A DNA stretch of 64,000 nt from Hsuehochloa calcarea (lineage: Eukaryota; Streptophyta; Magnoliopsida; Poales; Poaceae), in contig CM070604.1 in NCBI GenBank assembly GCA_036346395.1, positions 6,681,904 to 6,745,903 on the forward strand. The letters run 5' to 3'. The notes under the pieces were generated by a model. That model was not told the DNA's origin. It saw only the letters and a list, made by a program, of their open reading frames with translations, and did not search any database. Shown here piece by piece: positions 10,626-21,300 of this stretch. Position numbers and translations under genes: made by a program. Within the stretch, counting starts at the first letter, position 1. Every line of letters begins with the position of its first letter.

Positions 10626-11880
10626 CATAAGATCGACTTGATTCCGGAGCGCCTCTCGCCTAATCGCCACCATACCGCACCAACCCGGAGGAAACAAAGG
10701 AAATTCGTAAACAAGTACAAGAGCTTCTATCCAAAGGGTACGCTCGTGAAAGCCTAAGCCCTTGCTACTGCTTCTCGCATTTTAGTTCCTAAGAAAGATG
10801 GTTCATGGCGATGTGCGTAGATTGTCGAGCGATTAATAATATCACTATTCGATATCGCCATCCTATTCCTCGCTTAGATGATATGCTAGACGAATTGAGT
10901 GGTCTTGTTTATTTTCTAAAATAGATTTGCGAGTGGTTACCATCAAATTAGGATGCACGAAGGGGATGAGTGGAAAACAGCCTTTAAAACAAAATTTGGG
11001 TTGTATGAGTGGTTGGTAATGCCATTTGGTTTAACTAATGCACCTAGTACATTCATGCGTTTAATGAATCATGTTTTACGACATTTGATTGGTAAATTTG
11101 TAGTTGTATACTTTGATGATATCCTCGATTTATAGTCGACCAATCAACACATTTGTCATATTAGACAAGTTCTACAACTTTTACGCGATGCTAAACTGTT
11201 TGGTAACTTGGCAAAGTGCACATTCTGCAAAGATCGTGTAATCTTTTTGGGATATGTTGTTTCTGCGCAAGGAGTTGAAGTAGACGAATCGAAAATTGAA
11301 GCGATTAAAATTGGCCAACTCTGTGAATGTAAGTCAGATTAGGAGCTTTCATGGTCTTGCTGGATTTTACCGACGCTTTGTGAAGGATTTTAGCACTATC
11401 GCTGCCCCATTGAATGAACTTACTAAAAAGGGTGTTGAATTTGTGTGGGGGGTAGCGCAAGAAAATGCTTTTGCTAAACTTAAGAAACGCTTGATCAAGC
11501 ACCTTTGCTTGTTTTACCCGATTTCGCTAAGAATTTTGAAATTGAATGTGATGCTAGTGGACTTGGGATTGGCGGTGTTTTAATGCAAGAAGGTAAACCG
11601 TAGCTTATTTTAGCGAAACCGAATGGTGCTCAATTGAATTATCCGTTTATGATAAGGAACTTTATGCGTTAGTGCGTGCTTTAGAAACATGGCAAGACTA
11701 TTTATGGCCTAAAGAGTTTATTATTCATTCGATCATGAGGCATTGAAGTATTTAAAGGACAAGCCAACTCGAACTGTAGACATGCCAAATGGGTAGAGTT
11801 CATCGAATCTTTCCCATACATTGTGAAATATAAAAAGGGGAGGACAATGTGGTTGCTGATGCTTTATCTAGGAAAAGTGT
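10626..11880 (+). pseudogene. Reverse transcriptase and RNase H of the nested element
   Basis: The reverse transcriptase palm is split over several frames: KIDLIPE (10630), a middle part with DEWKTAFKTKFGLYEWLVMPFGLTNAPSTFM (10965-11058), and the catalytic YFDD box at 11109-11120, followed by a stop at 11133. The connection segment (IRSFHGLAGFYRRFVKDFSTIAAPL) is at about 11335-11412 and RNase H-like pieces follow, ending in VADALSRK (11850-11873). At least five frame changes are visible. Confidence 0.85.
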
Positions 11881-13262
11881 GCTGTTGACTCAAGTAGTCG
11901 TCCAAGTTCCTGGATTAGAAAGTTTGCGTGATTTGTATGCAACTGATCATGATTTTTCGATTCCTTACTCCAAATGCAAGGATGGGAAAGGTTGGGATAA
12001 GTTTCACATACATGATGGATTCCTTTTCGTGCTAATAAGTTGTGTGTTCCGAATCGCCCATTCGCTTGTTTTTGTTGCAAGAAGCGCATGCGGTGGTTTG
12101 ATGGGCCATTTTGGACGTGAAAAGACCTTGTTGATGTTGAGCGATCACTTCTATTGGTCTAAGATGAGGCGAGATGTGGACAGTTTGTCCAACGTCAGAC
12201 ACTTGTCATAAAGCTAAATCCAAGTTGAATCCACACGGTTTGTACACTCCTTTACCCGTCCCTAATGTTCCTTGGGAGGATATTAGCATGGATTTTGTTT
12301 TGGGCTTACCAAGAACTAAGAAGGGAAGGGATTCTATATTTGTGGTTGTGGATCGTTTTCAAAGATGGCACATTTCATTCCGTGCCACAAGAGCGACGAT
12401 GCGTCGCATGTTGCTGACTTGTTTTTCAGGGAGATCGTGCGTCTTCATGGTGTTCCAAGGACCATTGTCTCAGATCGTGATGTGAAGTTCATGAGCTACT
12501 CGAAGACGCTGTGGGGCAAATTGGGGACGGTTGTTATTCAAAGACTACTTGTCATCCACAAACCGATGGTCAAACGGAGGTGGTTAACCGAACACTCGAT
12601 CTCGCTACGCCATGATAAAGAAGAATCTACGGAGTGGGAGGATTGTTTGCCGCACGTGGAATTCGCCATAACCGGCCGCACTCCACTACGCAACTGTGTC
12701 CATTTGAGGTGGTATATGGCTTTAAGCCAATTACGCCACTGGATTTGTTACCACTTCCACTTTCCGATCGTGCTAATATGGAGGCTTCCAAACGAGCTGA
12801 TTTTGTGAAGCAATTGCATCTGAAAACGAAGGCTGAAATTGAAAAGAAGACAAAGTATTATGCTGAGAAGGCGAACAAGAGAAGAAAGAAAGTGTTGTTT
12901 AAACCAGGCGATTTAGTATGGGTACACTATCGCAAGGATCGCTTTCCAGAACGCCGCAAATCAAAGCTGCTGCCAAGAGGAGGTGGACCTTTCAAGGTGC
13001 TTATGAAGATTAATGACAATGCATACAAGATTGAGCTGCCGAAGATGAGTATGGCGTGAGTTCTACGCTCAATGTAGCCGATTTATCACCTTTCTTTGGT
13101 GATGATAATCCAAATACGAGGTCGACGCCTTTTCAAGAGGGGGAGGATGATGAGGGCATCCCTAGCTCTTTGCCATCTTCTGCTACTATAGATCAAGCTA
13201 TAAGTGTTGAAGCTCCAGATCAGTCATCTGGACCTATTACAAGAGCACGGCCAAATTATTAA
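11849..13262 (+). pseudogene. Integrase of the nested element, tail running into the 3' LTR
   Basis: Visible in order are GGLMGHFGREKT and FYWSKMRRDV (zinc-binding region, 12090-12180), KAKSKLNPHGLYTPLPVP and DISMDFVLGLP (catalytic core start, 12210-12310), ADLFFREIVRLHGVPRTIVSDRD (12410-12483), VYGFKP...TPLDLLPLPLSD (12712-12770), and the C-terminal domain LFKPGDLVWVHYRKDRFPERRKSKL (12895-12969). The frame then crosses the polypurine tract and enters the 3' LTR, ending with GPITRARPNY at 13262. Related grass elements keep an extension beyond that point, and a shifted frame here (FLAESHNVINENFILPK) suggests this copy once had one too. Several frameshifts and stops are present. Confidence 0.85.
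13135..13147 (+). other. Polypurine tract of the nested element
   Basis: The purine run aagagggggagga ends immediately before the TGATG start of the 3' LTR, as required for plus-strand priming. The same bases are also codons of the integrase tail. Confidence 0.85.
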
Positions 13263-14172
13263 AAGAACAGTGAATTTGTTTCTAGCTGAATCACATAATG
13301 TTATCAATGAGAATTTTATACTACCTAAAACTAGTGTTTTGCTTGTGCTCAGATTGGAAGATTCAATAATGTACGGAGATGAAGGATATGGGGCTGTTCT
13401 TGAAGAAAGGCCATCACAATGGAGGAGAAGCTCGTGGAAGACAAGCAATGGGAGAGAAGCCCAAGAATCCAAGTCAAATTCGAAACTTCCACAAGCCCAA
13501 CCAAATTCAAATTCGGAATCAACTCAGAATTCAATTCGGATTCGGAATCAGCCTCAAATTCGGATTCGGAATCAGCAGGACAGTCCGAGTAAAAGGTCAT
13601 AACTTTCTCATACGAAGTCGGATTGGAGTGTTTTGGGCTTGTTGGAAAGCTAACTTCAAGCCCGATCCAACGGATCCTCCCTCACTCCGAAATTCGTCCC
13701 GTATCAAAAGATATGACCGAAACAATATGACGTTGTAAAATCAGAGTTTCCTTTTCTGTTTTGGAATGTGTCGGAATTGGAGTAGGACTCCAAATCCGAA
13801 TTAGGATTGGAGTAGGGCCTCTTGGCCAGCCATGAGGAGGAGTAGGGCACTATATATAGAGGGTAGACCCCATTGTAACCTCGCACCACGCTTAATATAT
13901 TTTCAAAGCTTTTGCTTGATTCTCTGTTGTGCTTATAGCCAAAACAGAGGAATTGGGCATTGAGAACAAGGGTCGTTCTTGCTTTTCCACTGGGAATTGA
14001 GGGTTCGACGATCTTCGCTTGTGGTCACGAGGATCCAATCAAGTGTGTGTTTGGGCGAATTTCCATAGAGTTGCAAGTCCGTGCATTGGCGCGGGGGATC
14101 AGCTGGTGGTTCGTCATGATACACAAGTTATCTAGAAGTTCTACGTCGAGAAGATCGGGCACCCCCGCATCA
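13148..14172 (+). repeat. 3' LTR of the nested CRM-like element
   Basis: It starts TGATGAGGGC and ends GCATCA, giving TGATG/CATCA inverted ends. It is about 1,025 bases with a TATA box at 13851-13860. Differences from the 5' LTR are mostly one- or two-base indels plus the two unmatched patches noted at the 5' copy. Confidence 0.9.
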
Positions 14173-14177
14173 CTCGT

Positions 14178-15165
14178 CCTATACTTCGCACAGCGTTACC
14201 CTTACCAGCACCTCCTGGGAAGGCAGTAGCGGCAAGTGGGATTCGAGTGGAGGATCGGAAATTGTCAGAAGGTAACAAACCCACCCAATTTGATGACAAG
14301 TTAGTGGCCTTACGGGCTTACCAGCGGGCGAAGGGATTATGTCATACCTGCGGAGAGTGTTGGTCCCGGGAGCATCGATGTGGGCCATCAGTGCAATTGC
14401 ATGTCGTGGAAGAATTGTGGGATATGTTGACGGTTTCTGACCGGGAGTCACATCATGCTAAGGAAGATGAGACTCCATCCGAAGGGGAACTAATGGCTTT
14501 ATCAACAGAGGCATTGAGAGACACAGACTCACCACGTACTATGCGTTTGCAAGGCAAGGTACAGGGACATGATGTGATTATATTAGTTGATTCGGGCAGC
14601 TCACATTGCTTTGTTAGTGAGACATTGGCTCATCGTTTAGTATGGGATCATCCTTCACTTAAACCCATACAAGTGAGGATTGCTAATGGAGGCTCAATGA
14701 AGTGTACTCAAGAATTTCACCAATGTTAGTGGAGCACTCAAGGCCATAATTTTTATACCGATTTCAAGATCCTGCCACTGGGGTGTTATGATTGTATTAT
14801 GGGTATGGATTGGTTGGAGCAGCACAGTCCCATGTACATTCATTGGCTTAAGAAGAGTTTAGTAATTTGGGAAAAAGGAAGGCAAATTACTATGTATGGT
14901 ATCCAGGATAAAAGCCCCCAGTGCTGTCTGGTCTGGCCGGAACCATCGGAGAGGAGGATTACCAATTCTGATGCTGTTCTGTATGTTCTGGAGAATACTG
15001 AGGAGCATATACCTCCGTTAGTGCACTCATTGTTGGAAGAATTTGAACATTTATTTGATGAACCCCAAGGCTTACCACCATGCCGAGCGTTTGATCACGC
15101 AATACCTCTGTTGCGAGGGACCAATCCAGCCAATCTCAGGCCATATCGTTATAGCCCTTCTTAGA
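14178..15165 (+). pseudogene. gag zinc knuckle, protease and reverse transcriptase start of the outer element
   Basis: The host frame resumes directly after the target duplication. A CCHC-type knuckle (CHTCGECWSREHRC) is at about 14340-14385. The aspartic protease has DSGSSHCFVS at about 14588-14617 and the second conserved segment MGMDWLEQHSP at 14799-14831, after a stop at 14727-14729. The linker to reverse transcriptase (LPPCRAFDHAIPL) follows and hits a TAG at 15162-15164. Gag and pol lie in one direction and were probably one long polyprotein. Confidence 0.87.
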
Positions 15166-16535
15166 AAAATGAGATTGAGAAACAAGTGTCAGAGATGCTG
15201 TCACAGGGTATTATTCAGCCTAGTGCGAGTCCTTTTTCTTCTCCGGTGTTGTTAGTTCAAAAGAAAGATCGTACTTGGAGGTTTTGTGTAGATTATCGAT
15301 ATCTGAATGCAGCCACGGTCAAGAATCGTTACCCATTGCCTATTATTGATGAGCTGTTGGATGAACTAGCGGGATCGCAATGGTTTACTAGTCTGGATCT
15401 GAGGGCAGGATATCATCAGATTCGCATGAGACCCGAAGATGAATACAAGACAGCTTTCAAAACACATCATGGGCACTTTGAATTCCGAGTTATGCCTTAT
15501 GGATTGACCAGTGCCCCGGCTACGTTTCAGGGTTTAATGAATACTATTCTGTCTTCACTGCTGCGGAAAGGGGTACTAGTGTTTATAGATGACATCTTGG
15601 TGTACAGTCGCTCTCTGCATGAGCATGTGGTGATCTTAAGGAAGGTATTCGAACTCTTAGCCCAGCATCAACTTCACATCAAAAGATCTAAGTGCTCCTT
15701 TGCACAACAGCAATTGTCTTACTTAGGACATGTTGTCAGTAAGGATGGAGTGACCACAGACCCAAAGAACATCGAAGCTGTTCACAATTGGTCGATTCCT
15801 TCTACAGTGAAAGATGTTAGGGGATTTTTGGGGTTAGCCGGGTATTACCGGAAGTTTGTACAGAATTTTGGCTTGCTCAGTAGACCTCTAACCGACCTTC
15901 TCAAGAAGAACACGGTTTTTGTCTGGACTGTAGACAGGCAAGCGGCCTTTGAAGCTTTGAAACGAGCATTGGTCACTGCTCCAGTACTGGCATTGCCAGA
16001 TTTACCTTCGAGATTGAAACTGATGCCTTAGACAAGGGAATCGGTGCTATTTTAATGCAAGGAGGTCACCCTTTGGCCTACCTCAGTAAATCGTTAGGCC
16101 CGCGCACACGGGAACTTTCCACATATGAAAAGGAGAGTTTGGCAATTATCTTAGCAGTTGATCATTGGAGACCTTACTTGTAGCATGCAACTTTCTTAAT
16201 TAGCACAGACCAACGTAGTCTGGTACATCTTGAGGATCAACACTTAACTACTCCCTAGCAGCAGAAAGCAATGACCAAGCCGCTCGGTCTGCAATATCAT
16301 TTAGCATATAAGCGAGGGGCTGACAACAGAGCGGCCGATGCATTGTCGCGGCGAGCGTCCAGTCCGATGGGGGACTTAGCATCCATCTCAACTTGTGTGC
16401 CTACGTGGTTGTCGGAAGTGGTCGAAGCGTATGCCAACGACCCTCATGCTCAGCGTCTATTATCAGAGTCCAGCATGGATGGAACCAAGACGTCCAAATT
16501 TCAGTTACAAGGAGTATTGCGACTGAATGGTTGAA
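15166..16535 (+). pseudogene. Reverse transcriptase and RNase H of the outer element
   Basis: The long open stretch 15186-16031 carries the whole polymerase palm: SPVLLVQKKDRTWRFCVDYR, YPLPIIDELLDEL, FTSLDLRAGYHQIRM, AFKTHHGHFEFRVMPYGLTSAPATFQ, and the catalytic FIDD box at about 15582-15593, where Phe-Ile replaces the common Tyr-Val. The connection YLGHVVSKDGV...VRGFLGLAGYYRKFV follows. A frameshift at about 16018 moves RNase H into another frame (IGAILMQGGHPLAYLSKS, ADNRAADALSRRAS) with stops near 16183 and 16257. This is the least damaged pol segment in the window. Confidence 0.9.
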
Positions 16536-17815
16536 TTTGGGAAGGTGCAAACCCAGCTATGCACCATAAGATCATCCATTCCATGCATGCCAGTGCCCTC
16601 GGTGGCCATTCCGGTTTTCAAGTTACTTATAGCAGAATTCATAAGTTGTTCGCTTGGACAGGAATGAAAAAGGATATTCAGAAATTTGTCGCTTAATGTT
16701 TCGTCTGTAAGCAGGCAAAGGTTGATCATGTTAAATATCCCGGTCTCCTACAACCCTTGCCGATTCCAAAACATGCATGGCAGATGATCACTTTAGATTT
16801 CATTGAGGGATTACCACGTTCTTCTTCCTTCAACAACATCATGGTAGTTGTGGATAAGTTCTCCCGTTATGCCCATTTCGTGCCCTTATCTCATCCTTTC
16901 ACTGCCTTCCAGGTAGCACAAGCATATCTCAATAACATTTTCAAACTGCATGGCTTGCCGCACTCTTTGGTTTCGGACCGTGATAGGATTTTCACCAGTA
17001 CATTGTGGAGGGAGTTGTTTCGTCTAGCACACACACAATTGCGTATGAGCTCCTCTTATCACCCTCAAACTGACAGCCAGACCGAGCGAGTGAATCAGTG
17101 CCTAGAAGCATATCTTCGTTGTTTCGTCCATTCATGCCCACGAAAATGGTCTGATTGGATTTCCTTGGCCGAATTCTGGTATAATACTTCATTTCATTCT
17201 ACATTGGGCAAATCACCTTTTGAAGTCCTTTATAGTCATAGCCCAAGACATTTCGGTATCACAGATTCCTCTTCTTGTGCTTCTTCTGACTTGCACACTT
17301 GGCTGGAAGAGAGAGCTCTTATGACCAGCCTCCTGCGTCAGCATTTGAATCATGCTCAACAGCGAATGAAAGTGCAGGCAGATTGTAAACGTTCAGAGCA
17401 GCACTTTGTAGCAGGAGATTGGGTGTATTTGAAACTACAACCCTATGTGCAGTCATCGGTTTCAAACAGAGCTAACCACAAACTTGCTTTTCGCTATTTT
17501 GGCCCTTTCCAGGTAGAGAAGGTGGTCGGTGCAGTGGCGTATAAATTGCTATTGCCTCCCTCCTGCAGTATACATCCTGTCGTACATGTATCACAATTGA
17601 AGAAAGCTCTTGCACCATCCGATGTGGCGCAGTCGGGAGCTCCAGACATGTCGACCAACCGATGGCCGGCGAAGATTTTGGGAAGTCGCTTGCAGCACTC
17701 CGGGTCCTCTTCCACCACCCAAGTGCTTGTTCAATGGTTAGGAGATTCTCAAGAGAATGCAACCTGGGAGGACTTCGTCGAACTACAATCTCGCTTTCCC
17801 AATATGCCGACTTAG
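16536..17815 (+). pseudogene. Integrase with C-terminal chromodomain of the outer element
   Basis: The zinc-binding part is at about 16555-16722, with HH then CC and a stop (16694-16696) just before the cysteines. The catalytic core is open from 16757: TLDFIEGLP, VVDKFSRYAHFVPL, LVSDRDRIFTS, SSYHPQTDSQTERVNQCLE (the D,D,E set). The C-terminal domain has GDWVYLKLQPYVQ and HPVVHVSQLK. The last 30 or so residues (VLVQWLGDSQENATWEDF) form a chromodomain-like fold, which in chromoviruses directs integration to particular chromatin. It ends with a stop at 17813-17815, 28 bases before the LTR. Confidence 0.9.
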
Positions 17816-17830
17816 GGGCAAGTCGGTTAT

Positions 17831-17843
17831 GAAAGACGGGGAA
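17831..17843 (+). other. Polypurine tract of the outer element
   Basis: The purine-rich gaaagacggggaa lies immediately upstream of the 3' LTR start at 17844. Confidence 0.85.
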
Positions 17844-18187
17844 TGTTACGGACCCTCAGGCAGGCCCAGATCGTCACCGGGATGAGGGTGAACAGTTGGG
17901 CAAAAGGTACAGGAGGCTTAACCGAAGATATGCTGATGGTGATTGGGTGAGCTGAGTAGGTGACCCACCTATCGGGCCTATTGTTGGCAGGGGGCATTAT
18001 ATTGTCGGGCGGCTACAGAGAGAGACAGCGAGAAACCAGAGAGAACTACTCTTTCTCCCCCATTCCATAACCTCTTCCTTCCTCCAAGACCTTTTTCCTC
18101 CCTTGTTTCTCCCTCAGTTTATCTATTTTTGTGTAAACACTAAAGTTGAGAGCTAAAGAACCCGAGGAGTATTGGGGGAACCTAACA
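17844..18187 (+). repeat. 3' LTR of the outer gypsy element
   Basis: It is 344 bases, TGTTACGG to CCTAACA, matching 5016-5360. It ends 188 bases before the MRS2 start codon. Confidence 0.93.
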
Positions 18188-18375
18188 CAAACATACACAA
18201 ATCCCTCCTCCCGTCGACTCCACACCACAACTGCCGCAGCGCGCACGGCCAAGTGATCCGCGCGAACGCAAACCCCACAACCCCCTGTAAATTCCTGATT
18301 CCCCAGGGGCCATCCACAAAAAGACCCCACAGCCCACCGCCGCGACCAATCACTCGCCGGCGCGCCGAGCTCGCC
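18188..18375 (+). promoter_or_regulatory. Remaining native 5' flank / 5' UTR of the MRS2 gene
   Basis: Only this GC-rich stretch separates the retrotransposon from the MRS2 ATG. No TATA box is obvious in it. The native core promoter is either within these bases or has been displaced beyond 5016, leaving the LTR as the adjacent promoter source. Confidence 0.5.
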
Positions 18376-21300
18376 ATGGCCGTGGCCGCGGACGCCATCA
18401 AGCAGCCGCTCCTCCACCGCGCGTACCCGTCGCACGTCGCCTCGTCCTCCTCGCCTGCCCTCCCCTCGGCCCCAGCCGGGGCCGCGGGCCGCCGCTTCCC
18501 GGGCGGCCTCGACGTCCCCAACCTCAAGAAGCGCGGCGGCGGCACGCGCAGCTGGATCCGCGTTGAGGCTGCCACGGCCTCCGTGCAGACGCTCGAGGTC
18601 AACAAGGCCACCATGATGCGCCGGTGCGAGCTCCCGGCCCGCGACCTCCGCCTCCTCGACCCGCTCTTCGTGTACCCATCGACGATCTTGGGGAGGGAGC
18701 GCGCCATCGTCGTGAACTTGGAACAGATCCGGTGCGTGATCACCGCCGACGAGGTGTTCCTCCTCAACTCCCTCGACAGCTACGTCCTCCAGTACGCCGC
18801 CGAGCTGCAGCGCCGTCTCCTCCAGCGCGCCGAGGGCGACGAGCTCCCCTTCGAGTTCCGCGCGCTCGAGCTCGCCCTCGAGGCCGCCTGCTCCTTCCTC
18901 GATGCCCAGGTGATCCACTCGCCCCAAAATTTCGCGTTTTCCCCTCTGTAATCTATGCATGCTTCTGCCGCGATTGCTTAGTCTATGGTACGATGATTCT
19001 ATTCTATTGTGTGGATTTTCTGCAATTTTACGCTTTAGCCAAATAGTTAAATTGGAGTGGGCTCAGTTCATCCGATGTTTAGTGGAAATTAAGTCATGAC
19101 ATGTTGCACAATTGGGTCGATGTTTCTGATCTCCAAAAGGTTGGCTCTTTGGTAGTTTGGTATGATGTTGAATTTCTGAGATCAGTGATGGTTGTAGTTC
19201 TTGTCTAGTGATGTGCGAGGATCGGTAGAATTCCTATATATCCAATGGTTGATGCAAATTAAGTAAAGTGGACAAATTCAGATCTGATTTTGTGATTGTT
19301 TGAGGTTAATACAGGCCATGTAAATAGGAGCTTTTCTGTGTCATGGTACCCGGAGGTACTAAGATTATAATGAATAGTTGGCATCTGTCTGCTTCGTCTG
19401 TAATTAGAAGTTCAGGTAGTAGCAGTTCTATTTGAATTTGAACTTTGAGCAGTTTGTGATGCATTGGCACTTTTAGGAAGGGCAAAGATGATTCAACCAT
19501 TGAAATGAGTAACATAGAGGTTTAACAGGTAAAAGTTTTACTTATATAGATGTTTGAATGGAAAAGGGTTCATTTAGATACCTTGATTCGATGTTCAGGT
19601 GTCTTTTTTGCTAATCTAGGGTTGATCCCTCGGTGTTAAGAGATAGGATTGTTGGGTTAAATGTTAAAAGAAGTTGCTTGAAGTGGAGATCTAGCTAGTC
19701 TGGTGCAAATTAAGTAGAGACATACAATATTCACAAGATAATGCAAACAATTTCTTCTTTAGAAAGTAACTGCCTTTCTATGCGCAGATTCTTTTCTTCC
19801 ACAGGCAGTTTCGTTGATGCCTCCTGCCCTTTATAACAAAAAAAATTGATGCTTACTCCTTTAATATTTTGACACGCGTTACCTTATAAATGTTCAATTG
19901 CTTAATTATTCTAAGCATAATAGACAAATGAACTCATAAAATGATGATCAGAAAATGGATCAATACCTCGTATGTTTATATTTGAACCTTTTCTAATGAG
20001 GTATATTACTTCTTGAGCCATATTTGTGCTATTTAGTTATAGTTTTCTTTAGATACTTCGACTTAGGAGTTGTTTTGAGGCTATCATATTGGATTGGAGA
20101 CTCTTTCAGTAGTGGGAATAAGCCTATCTGAACAGTGGACCGAGGTTATACAAAAACATTTAATACCAATATTACTTTTTTTGTTTGATCAGTAAATGCT
20201 ATTCGCATGTTCGAAGGTATCTACTTCATTATTTAATCTTGATACCGACTACAGTGACTTCACCTAGCTGCAAATTTTGAACCTGATATGGTCTAATGGT
20301 CATGGTTGTATTTGGGACCTGACAAGAAAACTGGAGCAGATTTAGGCGTTGTTTGGCATTGTTGTTTTTAATAGCACTTTCAATCTACTATTTCTTTAGT
20401 ATATAAATTATTTGACAACCTGTCTGTTGGGATCATAACAGTGATATTTTACTAGACTAGCCGAGTGTCCATGTGTTGCAACTGATTTCAAATAAATATA
20501 ATATAAGTTATAAACTTAGAAAACCAATATGCATAAGGTAATTGTCCCTACAAATGAAAGTTTTATTATACATAATTTACATCCAATCAAGAAGCCATGT
20601 AGAATCTTGTCACAAGCCACATGCACATATAATTTAATTATCCACAGAAGATGCTTCAAATATCTTATGCATGCGTGCATATATTTATTCACAAAAGATC
20701 CCACCAACTCAAAAGAGGATAGATGGTAGACTCACCATCACCACCAAGTACTTCTTTTATAATTGTAAAGACATGGTAAATATTCTTCGTAGCTACCTGA
20801 TTCCACAGCACGGCACAACAATCCCATCCAGAGACTGGCTGTGGCGTTCTGTGCTCTACTGTGGTTTGGGATGTATTAGGGAGGCCATATCTGGTAATTG
20901 CGCTTTCGGTTCGAACAAAGCAGTTAATAATTAGCTAATGTGTGCAAAAATAGTATGTCAAAAGTTCTTGCAACCACACTGCCAACAAAAGCTGCAAACA
21001 AGAACCATCACCTGAACGTGATTATGTGTTAACTTTCTGCAGTAACTTTCTAGCATTTTCTGTGGCACAAAGTGACATAGGTCACAACAAAGGTTTACAG
21101 TTCATGCTGTCTGAGATTACTTCATAGCTCATGTTAGATTGTAGGCTACAGATCTTTTTTCTTTAGCTATCAAAATGTATTTTGTGTCTCACGGCATTCG
21201 GCGGTTTGGCCGCCTTCATCTTACCTCATCAAGCTCTTTGGAAATAGTATGTCTTGTGCATAAAGATGCTGATCTCCTTGTGATTAGTTGAAATCGGAAC

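Larger units (their letters stand above)
6471..14172 (+). mobile_element. Nested full-length Ty3/gypsy element (CRM-like), inserted in gag of the outer element
   Basis: The LTRs span 6471-7418 and 13148-14172. The ends are TGATG...CATCA in the 3' copy, with CATCG at the end of the 5' copy. A perfect 5-bp target duplication CTCGT flanks the element (6466-6470 and 14173-14177), and the interrupted host gag frame resumes exactly after the second copy. The order inside is primer site, gag with zinc knuckle, protease, reverse transcriptase, RNase H, integrase, polypurine tract. The integrase has the GDLVWVHYRKDRFPERRKSKL-type tail and the pol frame runs across the polypurine tract into the 3' LTR, as in CRM-type chromoviruses of grasses. 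Many one-base indels break the coding frames, some possibly sequencing error. Confidence 0.9.
5016..18187 (+). mobile_element. Full-length Ty3/gypsy chromovirus (Reina-like), split by a nested element
   Basis: The two LTRs (5016-5360 and 17844-18187) are near-identical and start TGTT and end AACA. The 5' LTR is followed by a tRNA-iMet primer site and the 3' LTR is preceded by a purine tract. Flanks are cacac (5011-5015) and caaac (18188-18192), a 4/5 match for a 5-bp target duplication. The internal region encodes gag, protease, reverse transcriptase, RNase H, integrase and a C-terminal chromodomain, the order of a chromovirus. Short LTRs and the integrase style suggest the Reina group. A second gypsy element sits in gag (6471-14172). 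Without it and one copy of its target duplication, the element would be about 5.5 kb. Stops and frameshifts in pol show it is no longer autonomous. Confidence 0.9.

Noticed and set aside
18046..18960. A 304-codon minus-strand ORF
   Set aside because: It is opposite MRS2 exon 1 in very GC-rich DNA; composition keeps the reverse frame open and no domain is seen.
20440..20530. actagccgagtgtccatgtgttgcaac in MRS2 intron 1, resembling a common grass transposon end
   Set aside because: No partner end, target duplication or internal homology was found, so an element cannot be delimited.
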